Assembly: GCF_003336225.1 (NCBI RefSeq)
Contig: NZ_QPID01000003.1
Coordinates: 62,001 to 126,000 of the forward strand
DNA length: 64,000 nt
From: Corallincola holothuriorum
GTDB taxonomy: Bacteria; Pseudomonadota; Gammaproteobacteria; Enterobacterales; Neiellaceae
Direction: 5' to 3'
Positions within the stretch are counted from its first letter, which is position 1; each line of letters begins with the position of its first letter. The notes beneath the pieces are model-generated. The model was not told the origin of the DNA. It did no database searches and saw nothing but the letters and a program-made list of their open reading frames with translations. Of this stretch, positions 45,313 through 53,537 are shown one piece after another. The position numbers and the translations under genes were made by a program.

Positions 45313-46721
45313 GCACGTGCGCGACACTTATCTGTCTGAGTGTGCTGTTGTTGAGCTGCAGCGCCAGATTGATGGCCGATGACCGAGCCCCTACCGTCGT
45401 TGATAAAGATTTTGCTGATGAATTGGCTGATAAGTCATCGATGCAGGGGTTGCTCTCCTACATGCAGCGGAAGCGAAAGCGGCGTGATGAAAGCGGTCAA
45501 AGTAACCGCTTCAAAGATGACCTCAATCACGGCACACTGCAAACCACTTTGAAGTTTAAGTCGGGTTGGTTGTACCAGCAGTTTGGCGTCAACCTGAGTG
45601 CGTTTGGCGCCACTGACCTGACCTATGATGATGAGCTGCCAAGAAATATCGAGAATGAATTTTCGTTTGCTGGCGAACGCTGGAGTGATGAAAACAGCAG
45701 CGAAGCGGAAAGTGGCGTCAGCGTTTCCCGTGCGGTGTTGAAATATCGGACTGAAGATAAACAATTCCGCGTTAAAGCCGGTTACGCGCCGATGCATGTG
45801 CCGGGTATTATCGGTGTTAACTGGTCATTTCAGCCTGGTACATACCGTGGTGTCCAAGCTAAATATACCCCGCAGAACTGGACTGTAACCTACGCCTGGG
45901 CGGATGAATACAAGGCGCCCTGGTATCTCAAGACCCAAAATTTTTCTAAAGTGAATGCGTGGGATCCGAACCCCGTCAGCGGCGACAATCGCATCGATTA
46001 TATTCATGGACTAAGTGCCAATTATCAGCCGCCAGAGGCTGACTGGTCGTTGGCATTTTCAGCAGGGCAATCCGCTGATTATGTCGATGCCTATTTCTTT
46101 AAATTAGCTAAGCAGTGGGCGATTGCAGATGGCTTGAGTGTCAGTTATCAGTTTTACGGGGCAGATTCTAAAAATGACCCCGGTTATGAGTTGTATCAGG
46201 GGCTGGCATGGCAGCAGGGGGTACGGGCGCAACTAATCAGTGGAGACTGGATGTGGAAAGCGGAACTGATAGCGACCAAGGCGGAAGGTATCGGTACTTA
46301 TCTGCCGCGGCTGACCCGTGGCTATGCCAACTCCCAAGGCGCGTTGGAATACTGGTGGGACAGTCGCTCTGACTGGAACAACGATGGTGAAACTGCTATC
46401 TACAGCGGCGTTTGGTATCAACTGTCATCGTTTAATTTGCCGGGCTGGCAAGTCGGTGCGTCGGCAGCTTATGGCTGGGGAGCCAAGCGTTGGGTAGATC
46501 AGCAGCAAGATCATCAGGCCAAGGATGGTAAAGAGAGTGCTTGGAATATCGATATTATCTATGCGGCGAATAGCGGAATCTTGGATGGGTTAACCGCCCG
46601 CTTGCATTACACCCATTATCGTAATCATCAGGATGATAAGGGCAGCTTTTACTACGCCAATATGTTTACCTCCGAGCGGGATATTAAGCTGGAATTCAGC
46701 TACCCATTTGGCGTGTTTTGA
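45309..46721 (+). CDS. Outer-membrane beta-barrel porin, OprD-like
   Basis: A 470-residue exported barrel protein. I start it at GTG 45309, which overlaps the preceding stop; the signal is MSTCATLICLSVLLLSCSAR, with an alternative lipobox LLSC. The body is rich in alternating aromatic strands (for example LEYWWDSRSDWNNDG-type and ATKAEG turns) and ends LEFSYPFGVF with a C-terminal Phe, the outer-membrane insertion signal. The pattern is closest to OprD-type solute porins. With the upstream binding protein and divergent kinase it forms a likely ligand uptake and sensing locus. The exact family is uncertain. Confidence 0.65.
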   Translation: MSTCATLICLSVLLLSCSARLMADDRAPTVVDKDFADELADKSSMQGLLSYMQRKRKRRDESGQSNRFKDDLNHGTLQTTLKFKSGWLYQQFGVNLSAFGATDLTYDDELPRNIENEFSFAGERWSDENSSEAESGVSVSRAVLKYRTEDKQFRVKAGYAPMHVPGIIGVNWSFQPGTYRGVQAKYTPQNWTVTYAWADEYKAPWYLKTQNFSKVNAWDPNPVSGDNRIDYIHGLSANYQPPEADWSLAFSAGQSADYVDAYFFKLAKQWAIADGLSVSYQFYGADSKNDPGYELYQGLAWQQGVRAQLISGDWMWKAELIATKAEGIGTYLPRLTRGYANSQGALEYWWDSRSDWNNDGETAIYSGVWYQLSSFNLPGWQVGASAAYGWGAKRWVDQQQDHQAKDGKESAWNIDIIYAANSGILDGLTARLHYTHYRNHQDDKGSFYYANMFTSERDIKLEFSYPFGVF

Positions 46722-46837
46722 TCTCAGAAGTTTTTTTCTCAGTTTTTGCCCCTTTCTACTGCGTCCTCGTTTAAGCTTTCAAGCTCGCTAGAGCTAACCC
46801 ATTGTCATTAAAAATTAAATGCGCTTTTGGAGGCGAT

Positions 46838-47986
46838 ATGAAACAGGGATGTATCACAATAACATCGATCTTTATGTCTGGATTATTGACCGCGTGCGGT
46901 GGGGGTGGAGGAGGATCGGATCCCGATCCGGTGATTCAGCCGGGGCCAGACACTCAATACACCGGGCTGACCACTGATGCGAGTATCACGCCTGAGTCTG
47001 CCAGTGCATTCATTGAGTTACTTCTGTCTGAGAGCGACATCGACAACCCCCTGGATGCTTTATCTTCTCCTTCTGCAAATGCCAAAGCAACGTTTAACGA
47101 GCCGATGCCATGTGAGATGGGCTCAGGCATCATGAGTGGCACATTAGATGATGAAACCTATGTCGGCACGATTAAGGTGGTATTTGAGCAGTGCTATAGC
47201 GATGACATCGCGATGAATGGCGAAATGGAGATGAAGATTGAGACCGTCGATCAATTTAATATCGAGCCGGTTGATTATACGCTGACATTTAATCCACTGA
47301 TGGTTACCGATAGTGATGGCGAGTCGGTAGTGATGTCAGGCTCCACCGTGGTGCGCGGTGATGGTACCTGTGATAGTTCGGAGACGCAGAACTTAGTACT
47401 CAATAGCTCTGTTGCTGGCGAGAGTTACTTCTTTGATAACCTGCGCATCAGCGAGCGATGTGACTACAGTATGGCGTTACCCTATGAGACGGTTCGCCAA
47501 GAGTTGTCTGGTGATATCTATTTGGCAGACCGAGGCAAAATCACGCTTGCCAGCAGTGATGTCATTATGGCTCTAGATGTCTATGGCTTTGATGCTCCTG
47601 GCGGCGCCATGGATCTGCTGGCGAGTGGTGAAGTGACGATTTCAAATAGTACGGGTGCGCTTTCCTTTACCGGTCTTTTTGGTGATGAGACTTTGCCTGA
47701 TCCGACAGTGTTCTATGTACAGGTAAAACTGGATCAAGGCTTAGATGGACAAAGTGAGGTGGACGCTATCGTCCCCGCTTGGTGGCTGAACGTTCCCGGC
47801 ATGATGGATATGGAAGACAGTGATGGTGACGGTATGTGGCGTGGTTGGGAGCTCGCTCATGGGCTTGATCCTACTGTGGCCGATGGTGAGTTAGACAGTG
47901 ATAATGATGGCTTTACTAACTTGCAGGAATTTGTCGCGCATACCCATCCGATGAATCAGAGCGATTTTCCCGCTGAAGAAGAATAA
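46838..47986 (+). CDS. Surface lipoprotein with C-terminal calcium-type repeats
   Basis: A 382-residue lipoprotein from the ATG at 46838 (GGAGG six bases upstream). The signal ends in lipobox LLTAC followed by a Gly6 stretch. The middle is a beta-rich region of unknown family with two or more Cys pairs (PCEMGSG, EQCYSDD). The C-terminus has Asp-rich thrombospondin-type-3/EF-hand-like repeats DSDGDGMWRGWELAHGLDP and DSDNDGFTNLQEF, which bind calcium in other proteins. Function unknown. Single gene ended by the hairpin at 48004-48031. Confidence 0.75.
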   Translation: MKQGCITITSIFMSGLLTACGGGGGGSDPDPVIQPGPDTQYTGLTTDASITPESASAFIELLLSESDIDNPLDALSSPSANAKATFNEPMPCEMGSGIMSGTLDDETYVGTIKVVFEQCYSDDIAMNGEMEMKIETVDQFNIEPVDYTLTFNPLMVTDSDGESVVMSGSTVVRGDGTCDSSETQNLVLNSSVAGESYFFDNLRISERCDYSMALPYETVRQELSGDIYLADRGKITLASSDVIMALDVYGFDAPGGAMDLLASGEVTISNSTGALSFTGLFGDETLPDPTVFYVQVKLDQGLDGQSEVDAIVPAWWLNVPGMMDMEDSDGDGMWRGWELAHGLDPTVADGELDSDNDGFTNLQEFVAHTHPMNQSDFPAEEE

Positions 47987-48003
47987 CTACTGGTTTTGAA
48001 AAG

Positions 48004-48031
48004 CAAAGCCCCTAAAAAGGGGCTTTGTTTT
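48004..48031. terminator. Intrinsic terminator, bidirectional
   Basis: CAAAGCCCC and GGGGCTTTG, 9-base arms, followed by TTTT and preceded by AAAA on the other side. It serves the lipoprotein gene and overlaps the end of the permease gene transcribed the other way. Confidence 0.85.
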
Positions 48032-49493
48032 ATCCCATCCGCAGCTCTCTCAATCCCGCATAAGCACGGGCTCGCCGTGACAAACTATCAATAGTGATAT
48101 TCAGCAGTGCACTGACGATGATCAGCAGTGCCGCGCGGTCAAAACGGATATCCTCAAATGCGGAATCGATATAAAAGCCCAGGGTGGTGATCCCCAGTAT
48201 GCCTAAGATGGCACTTTCCCGCATGATCACCTCCCAGCGATAGAGCAGAAAGGTCAGCAGCTGCGGATACAACCGAGGTAGGACCTCGTAGCCGTAGCGA
48301 TTTAATCCGCGGGGCGCATCAAGGCGAAGCTTGACGTTGTCAGCGATGCGACTGCCCAGATAACTGATAAGGGCACCGTTATGTAGGGCCAGCGCCAGTA
48401 TGGCGGGCAGCATGGATGGACCAAATATCAGCAGAAAAATAAATGCCAATATCATTTCGGGTGTTGAGCGCATCACCAGCAATACACCGTGCCCGCACAC
48501 TTGGCTTGGTCGGCAGCCAAACTGCTGACTACCCAGCCAGCTAAAAGCGATCATTAACAAGCAGGTCACCGCCAGACTGAGTTGCGTGAGCAATAGCGTA
48601 TTGCCGACGGCGGGCAAGGCGATCTCCTGCAACTGTTTGCCATACCAGCTGAACGCTGCAGACCAATCGCCCGCTTGCACCGCTTTTGGCCAGATATCCT
48701 GACTAAAGAATTGCCAAAGGTAGCTGCCATGCACCGTTGCTGTGTCTGGTAATAACCAGAACGCTGCAAGCAAGTACAGGGGCACTAAGCGAGCGTAGAG
48801 CCATAGTTTTAAGCTGGCGATTAAAGCAAAAAACAGCAGTAGGATGGTGGTGGCTTCATCATATTGCCCTTGCGAGAAGGAGGTTTCCAGATAGAAACCC
48901 AAGGTAGGTAAGCCGATAAAACCAAGAATAGCGCTGCTGCGCAGGGCGCACTCAAAACGGTAACGGGTATAGGCCACTAACGCCGACCATGCTGAGGGGA
49001 TCTTGCTATAGCACCAGTGGCTGATCTTATCTGTGCCTTTGGGGACGCTGTTATGGTCGTCAACACCACCGAGGATCTCGGCGTACACTTTGGCAAACGT
49101 GCAGGCGTAGGGCAGGGTGATCGCCAGTAATCCTGTTAGCGCAGAGAGTCCAAACACCTGCATAAAAATCAGTGCCCAGAATAACTCGTGGATCGCGCGG
49201 AAAAAGGCACAAGCCACTCGTATCGCCCGCCACTGAAACAGCAAGGCGAGGGGTAAACCTAGGATTGCCGCAGCGGCGACGCCGATAAAAGCAAAGGCGA
49301 GGGTGATGCCGGTAGCAGAAAGCAGTGTGCGCCATTGGCTGAGGTCTGGATGCAGCAAGCCGTTGAGCATACGACCTAGCTCTGTTCCTGGTTCCACCTG
49401 ATACACTGCTAGATCGGCCCACGGCAACAATAGCAGGGCACTGATCAGAAAAAATAAGGAGACCTGTTTCAGGCGCTGACCGCTGTTAGCCAT
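48030..49493 (-). CDS. Double ABC permease of a PhnE-like (putative selenium-oxyanion) importer
   Basis: A 487-residue protein holding two tandem PhnE-type permease domains (about residues 50-220 and 290-480), each with a TGITLAFAFIGV- or GNTLLLTQLSLA-type start and a cytoplasmic coupling loop near FRFECALRSSAILGFIGLPTLG and REVIMRESAILGILGITTLG-like segments. Such fused permeases partner a single ATPase dimer. It follows the ATPase gene by 8 bases. With the binding protein near SelU it likely imports a selenium oxyanion; phosphonate is the alternative. Inference from context. Confidence 0.8.
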   Translation of the reverse strand: MANSGQRLKQVSLFFLISALLLLPWADLAVYQVEPGTELGRMLNGLLHPDLSQWRTLLSATGITLAFAFIGVAAAAILGLPLALLFQWRAIRVACAFFRAIHELFWALIFMQVFGLSALTGLLAITLPYACTFAKVYAEILGGVDDHNSVPKGTDKISHWCYSKIPSAWSALVAYTRYRFECALRSSAILGFIGLPTLGFYLETSFSQGQYDEATTILLLFFALIASLKLWLYARLVPLYLLAAFWLLPDTATVHGSYLWQFFSQDIWPKAVQAGDWSAAFSWYGKQLQEIALPAVGNTLLLTQLSLAVTCLLMIAFSWLGSQQFGCRPSQVCGHGVLLVMRSTPEMILAFIFLLIFGPSMLPAILALALHNGALISYLGSRIADNVKLRLDAPRGLNRYGYEVLPRLYPQLLTFLLYRWEVIMRESAILGILGITTLGFYIDSAFEDIRFDRAALLIIVSALLNITIDSLSRRARAYAGLRELRMG

Positions 49494-49501
49494 CGGCTGG
49501 C

Positions 49502-50164
49502 CTACGCATCAACATAGAGCGCATCGAGTTGCGCAGCCGTTAAGGCATCGCCTGACAAGTCAAACAGGATCTTGCCCTGGTCTAAGCCAATCACGCGGTC
49601 AAAACAACTTAATGCTAGCTGTTTGTTGTGTAGCGCAATGACCGAGCTTTGATGGCGGCTTTGGATCAGCTCAATCAGCAGCTTGGCTTGCAGCGGGTCA
49701 ACGCTGGAAACTGGTTCATCACCGAGAAAAATTGGGGCTTGTTGATAGAGCGCGCGGCCAATCGCTGTGCGCTGTTGTTGCCCACCGGACAGCTCGGCTA
49801 CGGCACTGAATAGCTTGTCACTGAGTCCAAGCTCTGCAGCAAGCTCTGCCACCTCGGCACGCCGTGTTGCCCATGGGCGGAGCAGATTACACAGGTTATA
49901 CAGGGCGTTATGCCGGGGCAGTTGGCCCATATAAATATTGTGATATACCGACAGCGGAGCAACCAGGCCATAGCTCTGCGGACAAAGCGCTGCGCGCTCT
50001 GCCGCTTGCTGGTAGAGCATATTCAGCAGCGAGCTTTTACCCGCGCCAGAGCGGCCGACTAAGGCGACATGCTCACCGGGATTGATCTCAAGATGGACTG
50101 GCGCAATAACCTGCTGCTTACCGTAACTTAAGGTTGCGCCACTCAGCTTCAGTTGATTCAGCAC
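49502..50164 (-). CDS. PhnC-like ABC transporter ATPase
   Basis: A 220-residue ATPase with Walker A GRSGAGKSSLLN, signature LSGGQQQRTAIGRAL, Walker B IFLGDEPVSSVDP and switch His in VIALHNKQ. It belongs to the phosphonate/selenate import branch. It forms an operon with the downstream double permease. On the same strand 3.3 kb upstream are the binding protein and SelU, probably its original neighbours. Confidence 0.88.
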   Translation of the reverse strand: MLNQLKLSGATLSYGKQQVIAPVHLEINPGEHVALVGRSGAGKSSLLNMLYQQAAERAALCPQSYGLVAPLSVYHNIYMGQLPRHNALYNLCNLLRPWATRRAEVAELAAELGLSDKLFSAVAELSGGQQQRTAIGRALYQQAPIFLGDEPVSSVDPLQAKLLIELIQSRHQSSVIALHNKQLALSCFDRVIGLDQGKILFDLSGDALTAAQLDALYVDA

Positions 50165-50235
50165 GGCGTATGAGAGCCTTTGAGTTGGCTTTGTTTCGTC
50201 GAGTGAATACTGTTATGTGCTGACATGGTCTCTCA

Positions 50236-50670
50236 TTACGTTTTTTTGGGAGTTTCTTTGGGTAGCAATTTTAGCTGTCTTAAGCCTTTGCTGGTGATAT
50301 TCCACACATAGGCGCTATAGACGGCACCTGCACCGAACAACAGTGCAATAAGCTGGATCCCGCCCGTCGTAAAGTGGAACAATGCGACGCTTATAGTCAA
50401 GCAGACTAAAGCTACGCATAGCATCGCTTTCACTTGTGTGGTGCTGGTGAGCCCGTTGCTCATATTGCGAAAGGCGTGGGCATAAAACACGCCCTCTTTG
50501 AGCTTGCCAACGACAGCTAACTGGTCGCCAGTAGTTATTTCAAAGGGCTTATGAACTGTGTGCTCTAACTTCACCCGATAGCCATCCAGATCCACTGAAA
50601 CGATATATGCTGCACCAGCCTCTGCGTCCGTGGTTTTGGTGTTAGTGACGATCCCTTGTCTTATCTCCAT
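50236..50670 (-). CDS. Hypothetical protein, OB/beta domain plus two membrane helices
   Basis: A 144-residue protein. I start it at ATG 50670 (MEIRQGIVTNTKTTD); the frame extends to a TTG at 50691. The first 75 residues are beta-rich (IVSVDLDGYRVKLEH, GDQLAVVGKLKEG), like a small OB- or PH-type domain, followed by two hydrophobic helices (about 85-128) and a Lys-rich tail. No family recognised. It is divergent from the DUF6795-like genes and belongs to the inserted segment. Confidence 0.6.
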   Translation of the reverse strand: MEIRQGIVTNTKTTDAEAGAAYIVSVDLDGYRVKLEHTVHKPFEITTGDQLAVVGKLKEGVFYAHAFRNMSNGLTSTTQVKAMLCVALVCLTISVALFHFTTGGIQLIALLFGAGAVYSAYVWNITSKGLRQLKLLPKETPKKT

Positions 50671-50788
50671 ATCGCAATAGCTACCTATCAATGTGCTGTA
50701 TCGGCGATTATGGTAAGCGCGCTGAGCGCTATGTCAAATATACCCCATTGATAAAACAAGGGGGCTCAATTACGCTGTCCCGACTTAA

Positions 50789-51095
50789 GGGAACGGATAT
50801 CCAACAACGGCGTTTAAAGGAGCATTCAATGGCTGTTAACCCCACCCTGTTTACCCCTTTGCGCTTATCTTTTGCGGGCGTATTCGTTCTGCTGCTGTTT
50901 TGTTTTTCCACCATGGTCGAGGGCGATATGTTTGGACTGTTTAAAACTTATGACGTGCACCTGTGCCCGGAAGTGAAAGGACGGCTGACGCTGAAAGGGG
51001 AGCCAGTGGCGGGTGTGATGATCACCCGCAATTTGACGTTCTGGGACGAAGCACCGCGCGTAGACACCACGGTTAGCGATGAGAATGGTCATTTC
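50789..51095 (+). repeat. Direct repeat copy 1 (5' half of DUF6795-like gene)
   Basis: 307 bases that recur at 51667-51973. By eye I count about 6 differences, roughly 98 per cent identity. It covers the ribosome-binding site and the first 89 codons of the gene; identity stops abruptly after GAATGGTCATTTC. Confidence 0.85.
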
Positions 51096-51404
51096 TCTTT
51101 TCTTGACGTCGTTATCCAGTCAAAGAAACCTGGCGATATGTTTGTTCAGGAGCGCACAGAGCAAGAGATATTTGCTGAATTGGATAACCAAAAATATAAG
51201 CTATGGTTTTCTACCTTTCCAGGCTTTAAGCCTCGGTTGGAGTATGAAAAGAAATTAGCTTCTCTTGATTGTGAACTTAATAACAAGCTTGCGACGTTTA
51301 TGTTCAAGAATGATCAGGATAGTAATGTGAATTTTACCGCTGTGAGTCTATGTCAGTGGGATAATGACTATATCTTTGTATTGGATTACGAAGGTAAATA
51401 CTAG
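50829..51404 (+). CDS. DUF6795-like membrane-anchored protein, likely lipase immunity (copy 1)
   Basis: A 191-residue protein from the ATG at 50829, with AAGGAG seven bases upstream. An N-terminal helix (FAGVFVLLLFCFSTM) anchors a periplasmic domain that starts MFGLFKTYDVHLCPEVKG, then a transthyretin-like strand set GEPVAGVMITRNLTFW and VDTTVSDENGHFSF. I recall this as the DUF6795 fold. The first 89 residues are nearly identical to copy 2; the rest (after GHFSF) is different, as when immunity proteins diversify to meet different toxins. Next to a truncated lipase gene. Immunity function is inference. Confidence 0.7.
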   Translation: MAVNPTLFTPLRLSFAGVFVLLLFCFSTMVEGDMFGLFKTYDVHLCPEVKGRLTLKGEPVAGVMITRNLTFWDEAPRVDTTVSDENGHFSFLDVVIQSKKPGDMFVQERTEQEIFAELDNQKYKLWFSTFPGFKPRLEYEKKLASLDCELNNKLATFMFKNDQDSNVNFTAVSLCQWDNDYIFVLDYEGKY

Positions 51405-51429
51405 TTTCAACATGTAAAGGATTACGCTT

Positions 51430-51651
51430 ATGACAATGTATCAACTGACTCCATTGTTGGCTGCTAGAGCTGCAGACTATTCGTATAGCTCACGCCAAGC
51501 TGATGCGAAACGCTTCCATCAAAATGTCCCTGGTGAGCTTCTCTGGGAGTTTGATTTTGAAGGCGGTTTGGTCTCCGGCATCAGTTGCCAATATATTAGC
51601 GGGTTATGCATTAGCGGTTGCCCTGTTGATAAACAGTATCTGATGATCTAA
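51430..51651 (+). pseudogene. Truncated lipase remnant
   Basis: A 73-codon frame whose first 53 codons (MTMYQLTPLLAARAADYSYS, then FDFEGGLVSGIS) match the start of the full lipase at 52317 (MAMLPLTPKLASEAALYAY, then FDFQGGLVSGIS). The DNA GGTTTGGTCTCCGGCATCAG is shared. After GLVSGIS the homology ends and the frame runs into the flank of the second repeat. No catalytic motif remains. It is a 5' remnant left by tandem duplication or recombination. Confidence 0.8.
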
Positions 51652-51666
51652 CCTATCTCGATTCAT

Positions 51667-51973
51667 GGGAACGGATACCCAATAACGGCGTTTAAAGGAG
51701 CATTCAATGGCTGTTAACCCCACCCTGTTTACCCCTTTGCGCTTATCTTTTGCGGGCGTATTCGTTCTGCTGCTGTTTTGTTTTTCCACCATGGTCGAGG
51801 GCGATATGTTTGGACTGTTTAAAACTTATGACGTGCACCTGTGCCCGGAAGTGAAAGGACGGCTGACGCTGAAAGGTGAGCCAGTGGCGGGTGTAACGAT
51901 CACCCGCAGTTTGACGTTCTGGGACGAAGCACCGCGCGTAGACACCACGGTTAGCGATGAGAATGGTCATTTC
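51667..51973 (+). repeat. Direct repeat copy 2 (5' half of DUF6795-like gene)
   Basis: Second copy of the 307-base repeat, about 98 per cent identical to 50789-51095. It spans the ribosome-binding site and first 89 codons of the second DUF6795-like gene. Confidence 0.85.
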
Positions 51974-52288
51974 ACCTTTGCGGCAGTGAATATTCGCTCG
52001 AAAAAACCGGGGGATATGTTTGTTCAGGAATACACAAAGCAGGAGGTTTTTGCTGAGCAAAATGGCCAGAAATTTAAACTTTGGCTATCAATACTTTACG
52101 GCTACAAAGAGCGGCCAGAGTACTCAAGGAAATTGGCAATGCTAGATTGTGACCTAAAGAACAAGGTTGCAAAGTTCGAATTTAAAAACGATCAAGATAC
52201 TGATCCCGATAGTAATCTTTCAGCAGTTGGAATTTGTCGTTGGAAAGAGGATTTCAAGATTTTCGAGCAATACGACTACACCTACTAA
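51707..52288 (+). CDS. DUF6795-like membrane-anchored protein, likely lipase immunity (copy 2)
   Basis: A 193-residue protein, same ribosome-binding site and same N-terminal half as copy 1 but a different C-terminal half (after GHFTF: AAVNIRSKKPGDMF, WLSILYGYKERPEYS). Both halves keep KPGDMFVQE and a late C-R/Q-W pair (ICRW, LCQW). It lies 28 bases before the full lipase gene, so these two are the intact pair. Periplasmic, membrane-anchored, as expected for immunity to a lipase that attacks the membrane from the periplasm. Confidence 0.72.
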   Translation: MAVNPTLFTPLRLSFAGVFVLLLFCFSTMVEGDMFGLFKTYDVHLCPEVKGRLTLKGEPVAGVTITRSLTFWDEAPRVDTTVSDENGHFTFAAVNIRSKKPGDMFVQEYTKQEVFAEQNGQKFKLWLSILYGYKERPEYSRKLAMLDCDLKNKVAKFEFKNDQDTDPDSNLSAVGICRWKEDFKIFEQYDYTY

Positions 52289-52316
52289 TTTAAAGGCCAA
52301 GTAAAGGAATACATAT

Positions 52317-53468
52317 ATGGCTATGCTACCCCTTACTCCAAAATTAGCTTCAGAGGCAGCTCTCTATGCCTACGTGACACAAACCGCAGCTGCAGACAAA
52401 ATACATGAAAATGTACCGCTTATCGCAGCTAGAAAATTCGACTTCCAAGGCGGTTTGGTCTCCGGCATCAGTGGCACAGTGATCGATCGTATGTTTGACC
52501 GTCGAACAGGTTTTGCTGTGATAGGGCAGGGTAGACCGAACACGCCCTACGATGGCCATCATATTGTGGCTATTCGCGGCACGGCGACATTGAAGGATGC
52601 CGTGACTGATGCCCATTGTGGTGTCACTAATGCACCGAACAACCATCCTTGTCATGCTGGCTTTTTCCGAACATTTGATAGCATGGCTGGCACGTTAGAG
52701 AAGTACTTTTTAGCTGCGAAAAGAAAGACTGGCGGGTTAAAGGTGCATTGTGTCGGGCATAGCCTAGGAGGCGCATTGGCTAACCTCACGGCCAATATGT
52801 TAACGCAACCGCCTTACTCTGCTGAAGTCAATTTATATACGTTTGGCTCACCTCGTGTAGGGGTCGCTGCTTATCCTGGCGCGACGGAGTCTGCCACCAA
52901 GAAAATATATCGCAGCACCAATGGCTCGGATCCTGTGGCGTTAGTGCCTGTTTGGCCATTCCGTCATGCTGGCAGTGAGTTGTGCCTTGATGGTGCCTGC
53001 CTGATTAACCCGATGGCGCATAAGATGACCCGTTATATCCAAAACGCGGCGGTTTATCAGGACTATGGGCAGATCTCAAATTATGGGGCTGCGTTAGATC
53101 CGGCACCGCTTCGCCTCAAGGAGCAAGATAGACATCAGGTGCAATGCTCAGCATTATGGGAAAAGCGGCTATTTCGTGCCCTTCGTACCTATATCATGGA
53201 CGCAGGTTTATCCCGCCTTCAGGTGGGTTTTTCTGCAGCGTTGACGTTTTACGATGTATTGGCAAAAGAGATGGAAGAGACGGCTAAAGCGTCGGATACA
53301 TTGGCAGCACAGCAGCGTGGGCTTTTAGCTTGCATGCTCAGTTTTGTTGGCAAGTCTGCGATGGCAGTGGGCGAGCTTACCTACAGATTTATTCGTAGTG
53401 TTTTTCAAATGGTACTGGATAAATTGGCTTCGTTGGCTAAAACGGCCCTTGGCATGTTGAGCGATTAG
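52317..53468 (+). CDS. Class 3 (fungal-type) lipase, possible antibacterial effector
   Basis: A 383-residue alpha/beta hydrolase without signal peptide. The nucleophile elbow is VHCVGHSLGGALANLTANML (GxSxG), the acid is in STNGSDPVALVP, and a candidate His in NPMAHKMTRYI. N-terminal 60 residues are family-specific (FDFQGGLVSGIS). The last 90 residues are helical and hydrophobic. The link to a membrane-anchored partner gene, the duplicated partner and truncated copy fit type VI lipase effector loci (Tle type), although no VgrG, PAAR or adaptor is near. Enzyme call firm; effector role inferred. Confidence 0.85.
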   Translation: MAMLPLTPKLASEAALYAYVTQTAAADKIHENVPLIAARKFDFQGGLVSGISGTVIDRMFDRRTGFAVIGQGRPNTPYDGHHIVAIRGTATLKDAVTDAHCGVTNAPNNHPCHAGFFRTFDSMAGTLEKYFLAAKRKTGGLKVHCVGHSLGGALANLTANMLTQPPYSAEVNLYTFGSPRVGVAAYPGATESATKKIYRSTNGSDPVALVPVWPFRHAGSELCLDGACLINPMAHKMTRYIQNAAVYQDYGQISNYGAALDPAPLRLKEQDRHQVQCSALWEKRLFRALRTYIMDAGLSRLQVGFSAALTFYDVLAKEMEETAKASDTLAAQQRGLLACMLSFVGKSAMAVGELTYRFIRSVFQMVLDKLASLAKTALGMLSD

Positions 53469-53487
53469 TTTTAATCCAATCCCATAA

Positions 53488-53515
53488 AAAACACCCGCTT
53501 GGTAGCGGGTGTTTT
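53488..53515. terminator. Intrinsic terminator, bidirectional
   Basis: AAAACACCCGCT and AGCGGGTGTTTT with a TTGG-type 4-base loop. It lies between the lipase gene and the convergent binding-protein gene and marks the right border of the inserted segment. Confidence 0.88.
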
Positions 53516-53537
53516 AGTTGCTGGTATAGCCTAGATT

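Noticed and set aside
46888-46920. G-rich run after the lipobox of the calcium-repeat lipoprotein as a phase-variation tract
   Set aside because: The run is interrupted by T and A bases, and Gly-rich linkers after the lipid Cys are common in lipoproteins.
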